From: Theropithecus gelada | Taxonomy: Eukaryota > Chordata > Mammalia > Primates > Cercopithecidae | Assembly (NCBI RefSeq): GCF_003255815.1 | Contig: NC_037681.1 | Coordinates: 85,911,703-85,975,702 of the forward strand | Direction: 5' to 3' | DNA length: 64,000 nt | Shown: positions 52,258 to 63,877 of the stretch, piece by piece | Layout of the letters: every line of letters starts with the position of its first letter | Numbering within the stretch: position 1 is the stretch's first letter | Notes under the pieces: generated by a model | The model's input: only the letters and a program-made list of their open reading frames with translations | Told to the model about the DNA's origin: nothing | Database searches by the model: none | Made by a program: the position numbers and the translations under genes

Positions 52258-55200
52258 CATATAAATTCCCACTATTTTTTTATTAGTCAGGATAGTATAT
52301 GGTGGTAACAACATTTCGGGTAACAAAACCCGAAATTGTACTGGCTTATTACCAAGATTTATTTTTCACTTAGTCATTCACCCCCAACTCAGGGCACTCC
52401 CGTCAGCTGTCCTCCCTGTGGTGACCCAGTGACCCAATCTGCTTTCATCTTGTGGCTTGCCACCTCAATGGGTGGCCTCTAGAACTGCCCTGGGGGAGGG
52501 GCACATTGCTGGGACGGGGTATGGAGGATGCAGACAGATCACGCACTGACCCTCAAATGTCTCACCCAGGTCACTTACAGCCCACTGGCCAGAATTAGTC
52601 ACATGGCCACGCCTAACTGCAAGGGACTTGTGATGGCAGAGAGGGGTCTCCTGGATAGTCTTGAGCAGTATGTGTCTCTGCCAAGCTCCTGGGCTGGTGG
52701 GGCTGGCAAATATGGGCTGCTTTAAGCAGGGGAATGACCACAGGTCTGTGGGGAGGTTGTTAACAGTAGATTTGGGGACCAATATTAGCTTTCAGGTGCT
52801 ACTCAATTGCTAATTCATCTGCAGGGGTCATTTATTTTTCCTAACCATCTTAATGTAAATCAAAACACACATACACAGAAAACCTCACAAAACAAATGTA
52901 GAGTTTAAGCTGAGTAAATAAATACCTCCGAAGGCAAGAAGAACTTAATCATTTTAGTTTTTGGACTCAGTGCTGTATTTTGCCATAGCATTTCTAACAC
53001 AGCTTTGGAAAAGTGAAGTTTTGAATTTCAGAGGTATAATATTCCACTTTTAAACAGAGGGCTGTCTAACCTCAACAGCGAACTTGCAGTCTGCCTGTGA
53101 CCAAGGAGTGAGGAAGTCCTCCCTTCTCACAGTAAATGTTAGGTTGGAAGGTGGGGTTCCTGGGGCCGGCTAGCCAGTGGCCTGGGAAGCAGCTGAGAGC
53201 CTCTTCCATTTTCACTAACTGTGGACTTGGTCTCTGGATCATCCTGCTTCTTAGGCCCTGGTGCTCCAAGAGAACATTGAGTTTTCCCCGAGAGGCCACC
53301 ACACCCACCGTGTGGCCCCTCCTCCCGGCCAAGCTGCAGCCTGGAGGTCAGCCTGACCCTCAGGGACTCCCAGCTCTGGGCAGAAGCCTCATCACCCCTG
53401 CCAAGGTATGTGTCAGCCTCAAGGCAGCACACAATGTTTTGGTAACTTGCAGAGGCTGAATCCTAGAAAGACCGCGTGTTCCTGGCCGCTGGACGCCAGC
53501 CTTGGTGATGCTCGCCCCCGCCCCGGAAGCCCGATGCACCTGCTGGGAGTCAGCACTGGGCCAGGCCTTCCAGCCAGCTCTGCCAGCACATATTTCTAGG
53601 CTCAAGTCAGACTTGGGAAAGCATGGCCCTCTCCTGCCTCCACATACTGCTCCCCCTGCACCCATGGAGCAGCTGACCCAGTTTTTGGTAGAAAAATGAA
53701 AATCTTTACCAGTCAGATGAGAGGAGAGGAAGCAAATGCCACGCTGCCCTAATTTAGCCCAGACACAACCCTCCTTCTGAGGAAGGGACGAGGAGCTTGG
53801 GCCTTCTCACTCTCTCTTTTCAGAGCATTTGGAACAAACTCCCAAAATACCAGAGGCTGAGTGCAAACCTCCTTTGCTGTCATCAAGAGGGAGGATGAAT
53901 CATGCAAAACACGCAATTTCTATCATCCCAAAATACTGCATATATACTTACATTTAGTGTCATTTTACATGTGCAAGGTATTTTTTTAAAAAATTCTTTT
54001 CTCTTTCACTCCCCCCCACCTTTTTTTTTTTTTTGCTAAACCAAAAACACCAGCTGTAAAACCCACTGCTTCCTTCCCCGCCAAGTCTGCAGTGGCAGGA
54101 GGCGGCGGCAGCAGACAGCAGGGCCCCCTGTGCTCTGAGTCAGGCCTCCCTCTCAGTGGCTCCCTGCCTGCAAAACAAACTTAAAAGCTGGTGAATGGGA
54201 CGTAGGGGCCCACAAGCATGCCGGGAGGCCTGAAATATTTGCAGAGGCACACACTGTTCGCAGAATGAAAGGCCACTATGTAAATATCTGGGCCCGGGGT
54301 GAGGCGAGGCATTCTGAAAGTGGCTTTTCTGTTTGTCGCATCAAGCCGGCGAGGAAGCAAAGGCATTCATTCAAAAACATCACGCAGGAGCCACACCACA
54401 ACTTCCTGGCCCCAGAGGGTAGACTCAAAAGGGACCACAGCTCTGAGGCCTGTGTTTCAACCTTTCTCCTTCACTGCACGTTGCACAAGATGGTTCTATG
54501 ACAGCCGACAATGTCAGCTTTTAGGGATAGGCAGACAGGATCGATTTTCTCTCCTTTGGCAGGGAAAAGGCTTTTTTGGAAGACACTCAAAAGGCAACCA
54601 TAGTTACTGATGGAGCATGGCAAGCATGAGACAGAGGCAGCTATTACCCAGGCTTGACAAAAGAGGAGAAAACGTGGGATGGATTTTGCATCAAGCCCCA
54701 AATATTAATTCCACAGACCCGAGGATGAGTGTAGAAGCAGAGCAGGCACACCTGACACCCCTCACGGCATCCCCTTCAGATTCCCGGGAAGCCTCACAGA
54801 AACAAGAACCTGGTATCAGCTCCCTGAAAGACGACACCATGAGCCAGGCAGAATGTTCCCCAACCACATTGTCCCGGTGATGCATTTAGAACATTCTTGG
54901 ATTTCACACCATCCATGTTGCCCCCTCCGAGCCAGAACGGGGCAGACAGCCCCAGGAAGGAAGGAAATAGTTTTGTTTCACTCAATCTCTGTCAGTGATA
55001 GTCTTCCACTTGGGCAGGAATTATCGTCTAGGTCAGACAGAACCCAGTTTCATCTTCTCTTTCCACCTCTCTCCAAAGCAACAAAGACTGCGACTTCTAG
55101 CATACAACAGAAAGAGAGAGAGAGAGAGAGAGCACTAGTTGAAGACACACATCGTATTTTTCAGGTGTTTAATTGCTAGAGGAAGTATCTTCAACAGTGG

Positions 55201-55892
55201 TAGAAAGGGGAGGGTGCTAACAGTGGCTGCTCAAAGAAGCTATGTAAACTACATTTGATTCTCTAGTTTAATCAGAGATTTTAAGAGCTGAGCAGAAGAT
55301 TCAACTGTAGGCTGGCTCAGAAATACCCCAGATAATGCTCACCAGGCATGAACATCTGAGCTAGGCGGGCGTAGATCCACAAGCGGAAGCTGCCAGCACC
55401 CAAGTGGGAGGCTTAGGACAAGGCATTTGCCTTGTCTGATGGCCAAGGCCAAGCCTGGATAGAGGGCTCTCCACGCAATGGAAAAATACCAACAAGGGGC
55501 TGGAGAAAAGATAGCCTGAAGGGGAGAAAACTGCCCTCAAGGGCCAGAGGTAGCAGATCTCTCTGAACATTACTACTCTGCAAGAAACAGAGGCTCCTCT
55601 TAGAAAACTGCAATTTAGTGTCCTCTGAAAGACACAAGAAGATATGGTTTCAATGGAACTGGCCTAAGAAGGAAGGGGAACAACAAAACAGTCTAAGACA
55701 AGAGATACAAAGGGAGCTGTCTAAAATAAGAAGGCAATACAAAGTAACCAAAAATAGAAGACCAGAGTCAAAGCTGCATTTGAAGAGAATGAGAGCAGTA
55801 TTGACTACAAAACAGCCTGTTAACCAAAGAGAGGGAAAGGCCACACACTTTGTTCTCAGGATCTCTGTACACTCTTAAAAAATCACTAAGGA
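52258..55892 (+). other. Intergenic Alu-free block of 3.6 kb
   Basis: No Alu, L1 or MIR that I recognise. Base composition changes from mixed to moderately GC-rich at 53.1-54.5 kb, with an AP-1 consensus TGAGTCA at 54136-54142 and (GA)n at 55110-55131. Open frames up to 108 residues overlap on both strands and have no recognisable family. Confidence 0.5.
55110..55131. repeat. (GA)n microsatellite
   Basis: AGAAAGAGAGAGAGAGAGAG and on; about 10 dinucleotide units. Confidence 0.85.
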
Positions 55893-56066
55893 GGCCAGGC
55901 ACGGTGGCTCACGCCTGTAATCCCAGTATTTTGGGCGGCCAAGGCAGGAGAATTGCTTGAGCCCAGGAGTTTGAGGTTAGTGTGCTATGATTGCACCACT
56001 GCACTCCAGTTGGGGAGACAGAGGGAGATCTTGTCCCAAAAAAAATTAAAAAAAAAAAAAAAAAAA
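55893..56066 (+). repeat. Alu monomer or Alu with large internal deletion
   Basis: GGCCAGGCACGGTGGCTCACG...GAGCCCAGGAGTTTGAGGTTAG then GTGCTATGATTGCACCACTG and an A-rich tail; total about 170 bp. Confidence 0.82.
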
Positions 56067-56360
56067 GAGAAAGAAACAACTATATTTTCCAAATAAAAAA
56101 TATTTTAGAGAAGAGAATTACTGGCTTATATTTTGAAAACCTCTTTAATTAATAGAAGACAGCTGGATTCTCGTATCTGCTTCTGAGTTCAATCTGTTGT
56201 AATATGTTGTTTTGGTTGAAGTATACGAAGAAAACCTGACCTTAGATATGTGGTTGGAAAAGGGAAGAGAGTTTTAATAGCCTTTTGAGAGATCCTTGTA
56301 GGTAGTCTTTGATACTCTGCCAAAACTCATAGGTGATAGTTTCTTAAAGGTTAGTTGTGG

Positions 56361-56654
56361 GAGGTTGGGCGTCGTGGCTCACGCCTGTAATCCCAGCACT
56401 TTGGGAGGCTGAGGCGGGCAGATAACCTAAGGTCAGAAGTTAAAGACCAGCCTGGCCAACATGGCAAAACCCCATCTCTACTAAAAATACAAAAATTAGC
56501 TGGGCGTAGTGGCAGGTGCCTGTAATCCCAGCTACTTGGGAGGCTGAGGCACAAGAATCACTTGAATCTGGGAGGTGGAAACTGCAGTGAGCTGAGATCG
56601 CATCACTGCACTCCAGCCTGGGTGATAAGAGCAAAACTCCGTCTCCAGAAAAAG
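56361..56654 (+). repeat. Alu (S-type), full length
   Basis: Begins GAGGTTGGGCGTCGTGGCTCACG. The exact target-site duplication AAAGGTTAGTTGTGG is at 56346-56360 and 56655-56669. Confidence 0.92.
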
Positions 56655-56713
56655 AAAGGTTAGTTGTGGAATCTAAAACCACATCACTTGGTTACATCAA
56701 AATTCATTATGGG

Positions 56714-57047
56714 GGCTGGGCAAGGTGGCTCATGCCTGTAATCCCAGCACTTTGGGAGGCCAAGGCGGGAGGATCACTTCAGGCCAGGAGTTCAAGACAA
56801 GCCTGGGCAACATGGGGAAACCCTGTCTCTACTAAAAATACAAAGATTAGCCAGGCATGGTGGTGTGTGCCTAGAGTCCCAGCTACTAGGGATGCTCAGG
56901 CACGAGAATCACTTGAATTCGGGAGTCGGAGGCTGCAGTGACCCGAGATCGCGCCACTGCACTCCACAGCCTGGGCGGCAGAGTAACACTATCTCAAAAA
57001 ACAAAACAAAACAAAACAAACAAAAAATACTAAAACAAAAACCCAAC
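56714..57047 (+). repeat. Alu (S-type), full length
   Basis: Begins GGCTGGGCAAGGTGGCTCATG; long (AAAAC)n tail. The exact target-site duplication ATTCATTATGGG is at 56702-56713 and 57048-57059. Confidence 0.92.
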
Positions 57048-57213
57048 ATTCATTATGGGTCTTTCACTCTGAATGGATCTTTTACTCATGCATGATTTTT
57101 TAACAGCAATACATTGGTCATTTGGAAGATATTGGCTCTATGAATTATGTAGATTTGAAAGTTGACACGTTTCATTTTCATTATACAATATATATTTAAA
57201 AATCACATTTCCT

Positions 57214-57475
57214 TTGCTCTTGTCTCCTAAACTGGAGTGCAATGGCATGGTCTTGGCTCACTGTAACCTCTGCCTCCTGGGTTCAAGCGATTCTCCTGCC
57301 TCAGCCTCTCGAGTAGCTGGGATTACAGGCACCTGCCACCATGCCTAACTAATTTTTGTACTTTTAGTAGAGACGGGGTTTTGCCATGTTGGCCAGGCTG
57401 GTCTCGAACTCCTGATCCGCCAACCTCAGTCTCCCAAAGTGCTGGGATTACAGGCGTGAGGCACTGCACCTGGCC
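57214..57475 (-). repeat. Alu lacking its poly(A) side
   Basis: TTGCTCTTGTCTCCTAAACTGG... to GAGGCACTGCACCTGGCC; no T-run. Worn flanks AAATCACATTTC and AAACCGCATTTC. Confidence 0.85.
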
Positions 57476-57511
57476 AAAACCGCATTTCTTAATGTCACCA
57501 CCAATTTCATG

Positions 57512-57537
57512 AAAAAAAAAAAAAAAAAAAAAAAAAA
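57512..57537. repeat. Isolated A26 run
   Basis: A26 between TTTCATG and GTCTATTGG, with no Alu or L1 body attached on its 5' side. Confidence 0.85.
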
Positions 57538-57951
57538 GTCTATTGGGAAACTGTCAAGACAACAGTAGCAGATACACATTTTACAAAATTCTAATTTTTG
57601 CTTGAATGCTCAGATTTTGTCACTGACAACAAAACTGTCAGTTGTCTTTTTGAAGTAATAGGCTCATTTTGCTCATTTTTTTGAGAACGTGTATGCCAAA
57701 TACCCCTTCCTGAATAACCATACAAGATAATCATAATGACAGTCCGTCACTCTTTCAAGTAAAAGTGGTGTCCCATGACAAAAGCAGCTACTTCAACTTG
57801 CAACTCAAAACAATTGCACAAAAGCTTTACTTCAAGACAACAATACTTAACTGTGCAACAGAAGTGCTTTACATATATATTCCATTTTGTCACACAAAAT
57901 ATTAAAAAGATGTGAACTCAAGGGTCAATATGTATTAAAAGTATTTATTGC
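57538..57951 (+). other. Intergenic, no gene
   Basis: AT-rich sequence; no repeat recognised. Confidence 0.5.
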
Positions 57952-57969
57952 TTCATCAAGTACATTCTT

Positions 57970-58272
57970 TTTTTTTTTTTTTTTTTTTGAGACGGAGTTT
58001 CGCTCTTGTTGCCCAGGCTGGAGTGCAATGGTGCAATCTCAGCTCACCGCAACCTCCGCTCCACAGGTTCAAGCAATTCTCCTGCCTCAGCCTCCCGAAT
58101 AGCTGGGATTACAGGCGTGTACCACCATGCCCCGCTAATTTTGTATTTTTAGTAGAGATCTGTTTCTCCATGTTGTTCAGGCTGGTCTCGAACTCCTGAC
58201 CTCAGGCGATTCACCCGTCTCGGCCTCCCAAAGTGTTAGGATTACAGGCATGAGCCACCACGCCTGGCCTGT
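57970..58272 (-). repeat. Alu (S-type), full length
   Basis: T-run, GAGACGGAGTTTCGCTCTTG... to CCACCACGCCTGGCC. The exact 18-bp target-site duplication TTCATCAAGTACATTCTT is at 57952-57969 and 58273-58290. Confidence 0.93.
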
Positions 58273-58515
58273 TTCATCAAGTACATTCTTAAGTGAAACC
58301 GGCACTTTTTTCTAAGAACATGCAACGATTAGACTAGCAGAGTTTGGTAGCCTGCTTTGACTAGCGCTAAGTTTTACCCTTCGTTGTTTCTGCATCATCA
58401 ATGTAAATATCAACACAGTGGAAAAAATCAAACACCGTCTTATTAAGATGATTTTAACCTCAGGGATTTCCAGGGGTCTCTCTGCAGACCACTCTTTGAA
58501 AAAGAGTACTATAGC

Positions 58516-58521
58516 AAAAAA

Positions 58522-58579
<58 letters not shown>
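58516..58579. repeat. A-run followed by (AT)n microsatellite
   Basis: About 24 A then about 20 AT units, ending AATTTTAAAG. There is no SINE body next to it. Confidence 0.9.
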
Positions 58580-58584
<5 letters not shown>

Positions 58585-58737
58585 AAAGAGGACAAAGTTA
58601 GGAGTATAATTTAATAAAAGGGCAAGATGCAAATGATGAGCAAATACAATAAATACGGAAGACTGGAGAGTCAATCTATGAATTACATAACCCAAAGGAA
58701 GAAACTTGAACTGTAAGGAGCAGGAACAATCACTGAA

Positions 58738-58890
58738 GGCCGGGCATGGCAGCTCACATCTGTAATCCCAGCACTTTGAGAGGCCAAGGTAGGAGGATCG
58801 ATTGAGCTGAGGAGTTTGAGACCAGCCTGGGCAACATAGTGAAACCCTGTCTCTACAAAAATAATTTTAAAAAAAATTTAAAAAAAGAAG
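58738..58890 (+). repeat. Free Alu monomer (FLAM-like)
   Basis: GGCCGGGCATGGCAGCTCACATC...CATAGTGAAACCCTGTCTCTAC, then an A/T-rich tail; the right arm is absent. Confidence 0.82.
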
Positions 58891-59754
58891 AAATCATCAA
58901 AGACATACTAGAAAAAAATTCTGAGTTAAAAATCTGATTCTATATATGAAAGGGCTCACTGAGTTTCAGGAAAAATTAATGCCATACACAAGCCAAAGAG
59001 TTTAATGACAAGATCATCTACGTTTAAAAAACCATTACTGATGAACAAAAACTGGTCAACACTCACACAGGTCTTTTTCACAACAGTAAATGTCAAGAAA
59101 CAAAGGTCATGTATACAGGACATTCAGAGAGAAATGCTGGCCAAGGATTCTGTATTCCGCCAAGTCATTGGGTGTGTGTGCATGCAACAAGAAGACATTC
59201 TGGCTTATGCAAAGCTCAGAAAATAAAAATCACTTTTGTATTCTTCCTGGGTACAAAATCCTCTTGCCCTTCCAGTCAACTCATATTCACTGAGAAGATT
59301 AAAAATGCTGAGTTCACTGCTGACTTCGGACATTAATGGGAATGCCTTACAACCTTAAGAGGAGAGAACACTCAAGAAATTTACTCTGAATTCATTGGAG
59401 AACTCAAGGAAATGGATGAGACATATATCCATTTAACCAAATGTTTGGGCAGTTATCTTACCTTTTTCTAATTGGATAAAAAAGTTTTTTCATGTGAAAC
59501 TGTTAAGAAGGATAAGGTAAATCTGTATGTATTCACATGCAAAGATGTCCAGGATATATTTTTAATTAAAACAACATAAACAGCTTTCAGAGCAATCAAT
59601 ATAGGTAGAATACATGACCCTATTTTAGTTCCCCTCCAAAGGGAAAACACACATGTACACATACACAAATACACACACACACACATCTATGTATAAATGC
59701 ACAGAAAAAAGTCCAGAAGGACACAGAGTGGTTACCTTTCATGTGACAGAGGAA
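58891..59754 (+). other. Intergenic, no gene
   Basis: 58940-59420 (AAACTGGTCAACACTCACACAGG..., GGCCAAGGATTCTGTATTCCGCC) may be part of an old LINE but is unassigned. A CA-rich run is at 59647-59687. Confidence 0.4.
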
Positions 59755-60172
59755 TGTCAGGAGTTGAACTGTGTCCCCCTCCTACACCCCAATAAAATTC
59801 AAAGGTTGGAATCCTAACCTCCAAGACCTCATAATGTGCCTATTTGGAGATAACATCTCTATTTGGAGATAATAAAGTTAAAATCAGGTCATCAGAGTGG
59901 GCCCTAATCCAATATGACTGCTATCCTTGTAAGAAGGGGACATTGGGACACAGAGACATGCACAGAGGGAAGATGATGAGAACAGGCCTGGAGAAGATGG
60001 AGATGTGCAACCCAAGGAGGGAGGCCTGGAGCACATCCTGCCTTGGCAGCCCTGCGATACCCTACTTTGGACTTGCAGCCACCAGCCTGCGGGACCACAA
60101 ATTTCTATTGTTTAAGCCACCAAGTTTGTGGTATTTTGTTATGGCAGCCCCAGCAAAACGAGACTGGTATTT
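59755..60172 (+). mobile_element. Ancient LTR, ERVL-MaLR (MLT1-like) type
   Basis: GTTGAACTGTGTCCCCCTCC, TGGAATCCTAACCTCCAAGACC, GGGCCCTAATCCAATATGAC, TTGTAAGAAGGGGACATTGG and the end TTTCTATTGTTTAAGCCACC...TATGGCAGCCCCAGCAAAACG match mammalian MaLR-type LTR sequence. It is a solitary, diverged LTR of about 400 bp with no internal genes. Subfamily uncertain. Confidence 0.68.
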
Positions 60173-60191
60173 TTATATTGTATGATATTTT

Positions 60192-60490
60192 ACTTATTTA
60201 TTTATTTAGAGACAGAGTCTTGTGCTGTTGCCCAGGCTGGAGTGCAGTGGCTTGATCTCAGCTCACTGCAGCCTTCGCCTCCCAGGTCCAAGCATTTATT
60301 GTGCCTCAGCTTCCTAAGTAGTTGCGATTACAGGCGTGCACCACCATGCCTAGCTAATTTTTGTATTTTTAGTAGAGACGGGGTTTCACCACGTTGGCCA
60401 GGCTGGTCTTGAACTTCTGACCTCAAGTGATCCACCCGCCTCGGCCTCCCAAAGTGTTGAGATTACAGGCATAAGCCACTGCACCTGGCC
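60192..60490 (-). repeat. Alu (S-type), full length
   Basis: (TTTA)n tail complement then GAGACAGAGTCTTGTGCTG... to CCACTGCACCTGGCC. The duplication TGTATGATATTTTA at 60178-60191 and TGTATGACATTTTA at 60491-60504 differs at one base. Confidence 0.92.
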
Positions 60491-60504
60491 TGTATGACAT
60501 TTTA

Positions 60505-61574
60505 ATAACTACATATGTTACTTCTATAATCACAACCCCTTCTTAAAAAAAAAAAAAAAGAGAGACATAATGAGGGGGAAAGGGTACCAGGTATGACCAT
60601 TACATAATAACTGCCTTTTTCCTCCTTTATAAATACACATGCTTTCCCCCACAGCACCAATAGCACCAGGGGCTGCTCCAGCTGAGGAGATGGGGCAGGC
60701 CCTGTTTTGCACAGTCACAACTGGCATTTGTTCCTACAAAATGTTAACAGGGTCATCTCCCTTCATTCCATGCGCCTAGTTCAGTGCTTAACAAAGGAAG
60801 AGTCGTTTTTCTAACCATCTCACCCCACGAATTGGAAAGACCACAGGCTTGCAGTGAGGACGACTACATAGGCGGGCACTTTCACGAGCATCCTCCCCAC
60901 ACCCCTTGCCCCTGCCATTCACACAGATGGCCCTGTGAGTGCCTGCTCCAATGCCACAATACACAACTAACAAAACCCAGCCTGTGAGGCCTGTAAAATA
61001 GAACTCCTCTAACAATACTTTTTCCCCTGGGAAGCGTCCTGCTTTTCTGGGAGGTGTCCACCATTCAGGGGAGTGGGTGGTGGACCAGCATCAGGGCAGC
61101 AGCAGGGAGGAAGAGCAGAGGCTTGACTTGCAGGAGGCAACCCCCAAAGGCCAGAAAAGCGGGGTGGAAGGTTCAGGCAGGCAGTCCTCTGGAGACAGTG
61201 CTCCGATCCAGGACAAGTGCCGCTGAGCAGGACACTGCCCTCTTGGTAAAACTGCTCCCACAGAGGCCACTGACTTTTTCCCAGTTGCATGCATTGGCTC
61301 CCAGAAACCCAGCCAGCCTAGTGCACTTCTGCAGCCATCCCTGGAGCCATGAACATCCCTGGAGGGGTTGGCAAGAAACTGAAATCAAATTCAGATCAAA
61401 TAGAAGTTAAGAAATAGAAATCTCAACACATAGGATGTAGATCTAAATACTCACAACATATTGATAATGCGCTTCAGCCTCCTGTGCCTTGAAAGAGGCT
61501 GTTCTCTCGAGTTCCTGATGTTTCCTCAGGGCCTCAGAATAAAAAAGGGACTGAGAAAAGAACCAGCATTTTTG
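60505..61574 (+). other. Intergenic, no gene
   Basis: Single-copy-looking sequence. The overlapping frames at 61009-61410 on both strands lack any family resemblance. Confidence 0.5.
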
Positions 61575-61705
61575 GAGCATCTGCTGCGTATCCCACTGTA
61601 ACTAAAGCATACCATTTAACCTTCATGCCAGCTGAGCGTAGGTATTATCCCACTTGTTAAATCTGAGGAAACTCAGAAAGGTGAAGTCACTTGCCAGGCG
61701 GAGTT
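61575..61705 (-). repeat. MIR SINE
   Basis: ATTTAACCTTCATGCCAGC, GTAGGTATTATCCCACTTG, CTGAGGAAACTCAGAAAGGTG and AGTCACTTGCCAGG are the complement of MIR. Confidence 0.75.
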
Positions 61706-61784
61706 AGGTGTAGTCGGTCCTCTGTATCCATGTCTTCTGCATCTGTGGATTCAACCAACCTCACATCGAAAATATATTCATTTA

Positions 61785-62089
61785 GGCCGGGCGCAGTGGC
61801 TCATGCCTGTAATCCCAACATTTTGGGAGGCCAAGGTGGGTGGATCACCTGAGGTCAGGTGTTTGAGACCGGCCTGGCCAACATAGTGAAACCCTGTCTC
61901 TACTAAAAATACAAAATTAGCCGGGTGTGGTGGCGGGTGCCTATAATTCCAGCTACACGGGAGGCTGAGGCAGGAGAATCACTTGAACCCAGGAGGCAAA
62001 GGGTGCAGTAAGCTGAGATCGTAACACTGCACTCCAGCCTGGGCAACAAGAGCGAAACTCAGTCTCAAAAAAAAGAAAGAAAAGAAAAG
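61785..62089 (+). repeat. Alu (S-type), full length
   Basis: Begins GGCCGGGCGCAGTGGCTCATG; ends in an AAAGAAAGAAAAGAAAAG tail; flanks ATTCATTTA/ATTCATTAA. Confidence 0.9.
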
Positions 62090-62133
62090 ATTCATTAAAG
62101 TGTTTTAATAGAGGTTAAGAAAAAAACAAAACA

Positions 62134-62430
62134 GGCCGGGAGCAGTGGCTCAAGCCTGTAATCCCAGCACTTTGGGAGGCCGAGATGGGCGGATCACGAG
62201 GTCAGGAGATCGAGACCATCCCGGCTAACACAGTGAAACCCCGTCTCTACTAAAAAATACAAAAAAACTAGCCGGGCGAGCTGGCGGGCGTCTGTAGTCC
62301 CGGCAGCTCGGGAGGCTGAGGTAGGAGAATGGCCTAAACCTGGGAGGCAGAGCTTGCAGTGAGCTGAGATCCGGCCACTGCACTCCAGCCTGGGCAACAG
62401 AGCGAGACTCCGTCTCAAAAAAAAAAAAAA
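62134..62430 (+). repeat. Young AluY of the Old World monkey (YR-like) type
   Basis: Begins GGCCGGGAGCAGTGGCTCAAGC with CTAGCCGGGCGAGCTGG, GGCCTAAACCTGGG and GATCCGGCCACTGC. The exact target-site duplication GAAAAAAACAAAACA is at 62119-62133 and 62431-62445. Confidence 0.93.
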
Positions 62431-62452
62431 GAAAAAAACAAAACAAAAAAAG

Positions 62453-62749
62453 GGCCAGGCATGGTGGTTCAGGACTGTAATCCCAGCACTTTGGGAGGCT
62501 GAGGTGGGAGGATCTCTTGAGCCCAGGAGGTCAGGACCAGCCTGGGCAACATAGTGAGACCTCCATCTCTATGAAAAAATTTAAAAAACAGTTAACTGGG
62601 CAAGGTGATATGCGCCTGTAGTCCTAGCTACTCGGGGGGATGAGGTGAGAGAATCACTTGAGTCCAGGTCAAGGATACAGTGAGCCATGATTGTGCCACT
62701 GCACTCCAGCCTAGGTGACAAAGTGAGACCCTGTCTCAAAAAAAAAAAA
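62453..62749 (+). repeat. Alu (J-type), full length
   Basis: Begins GGCCAGGCATGGTGGTTCAGGAC with the older phrase GGATCTCTTGAGCCCAGGAGG; tail A12 then G6. Confidence 0.88.
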
Positions 62750-62881
62750 GGGGGGGATGGTTGAACATGTACAGACTTTTTGTTGTTGTCATTATTCCCT
62801 AAACAATACAGTATAACAACTATTCACATAGCATTCACATTGTATTAGGTATTATAAGTATGATTTAAAGTATACAGGAAG

Positions 62882-62972
62882 TGGGAGGTTGAGGCTGTGG
62901 TGAGCAGTGTCGCACCACTACTCCAGCCTGGTCAACAGAGTGAGACCCTGTCTCAAAAAAAAAAAAAAAAAG
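62882..62972 (+). repeat. 5'-truncated Alu (end of right arm)
   Basis: GGGAGGTTGAGGCTGTGGTGAGC...GTCAACAGAGTGAGACCCTGTCTC plus A18, about 90 bp. Flanks TATACAGGAAG and GATACAAGAAGG look like a duplication. Confidence 0.82.
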
Positions 62973-63092
62973 GATACAAGAAGGAGGATGTGTATAAGTT
63001 ATATGCAAATACATCAGGGACTTGAGCATCTGTGGATTTTCTATCTGCAGGGGGTCCTGGAACCAATCCCCCATGGATACTGAGGGTTACTG

Positions 63093-63877
63093 TTCTCTCT
63101 CTACATGTGCTTCCTCACTTGTAAGGTGGAAAAGAATCCTGTATTCCGCAGAAAGTTAAACATGACATTGGTGGTATGCCTAGTTCCTGGACTAGCACAT
63201 AGGACACCAAAGACAAGCTATACTTGAGACAGCCTGAGGGCATCCCAGAAAACCAGCCGGACAGGATAAGGCTCTTGACTGTCGCCCACTTGTCAAGGCC
63301 ACCAGCAGGGAGGGAGGGAACAGAGGCATCAGAGTGAGGCCTGGTAAGGACCTGGGCTCAGGAGTTGGCTAGCCCAGCTCAGCCTGGTTCAGCCCTTGCC
63401 TCCTGGGACCACAGGTTACCTGTTACTCACCCTAAGCTTCAGTTGCTTAACTGTGACACAGGGATGACAGGAGAGCCCTGTCTTGCAGGGAGCATGAAGG
63501 CAAGTGAGCTTGCAGGACTCTTTCCCCACTCCTCCACGTCCTCCTCTCCCTTCCTAACTTCCAGCGTCTCTCCATGCTTCTTACCTTTGCCAGTGGCTTG
63601 GGGAAATCACCACCTCTAGGAAGAGTTAAAACTGAAATGATACATAGGGCCCCTCCTATATATCTCCTTTTAAGGGCCCTACTCCTTTCTCTAGAGAAAC
63701 GTTTTTCTGTGACCCTCAAAAGACCTCATACTTTATTTCCTCCTGGGGATTGTCACTGTAGCTCTGGAGCATCCAAAGAGTCCATTTGGAAAAGGAAAGT
63801 GGGCCAAAGAGAGCTGCTCGGAGGGGACCAAGCATCTTACAGTGTTAACTGTTTTCTGCAAGAAATTGTCCTCCAAA

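Larger units (their letters stand above)
61709..63092 (+). mobile_element. MER2/Tigger-class DNA transposon broken by four SINE insertions
   Basis: Left end TAGTCGGTCCTCTGTATCC (61709 on) with CATCTGTGGATTCAACCAACC. Middle 62753-62881 (TGAACATGTACAGACTTTTTG, CTAAACAATACAGTATAACAAC). Right part 62973-63092 (ATCTGTGGATTTTCTATCTGC, CCCATGGATACTGAGGGTTAC). The two ends are inverted repeats. Alus at 61785, 62134, 62453 and 62882 separate the pieces. Confidence 0.72.

Noticed and set aside
51611..52264. A 217-residue open frame (+ strand)
   Set aside because: It reads through the CTTC microsatellite and an Alu; a composition artefact.
774..63074. Dozens of frames with phrases such as LECSGAISAHCNL or FSCLSLPSSWDYR
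   Set aside because: These are standard translations of the Alu consensus and not genes.
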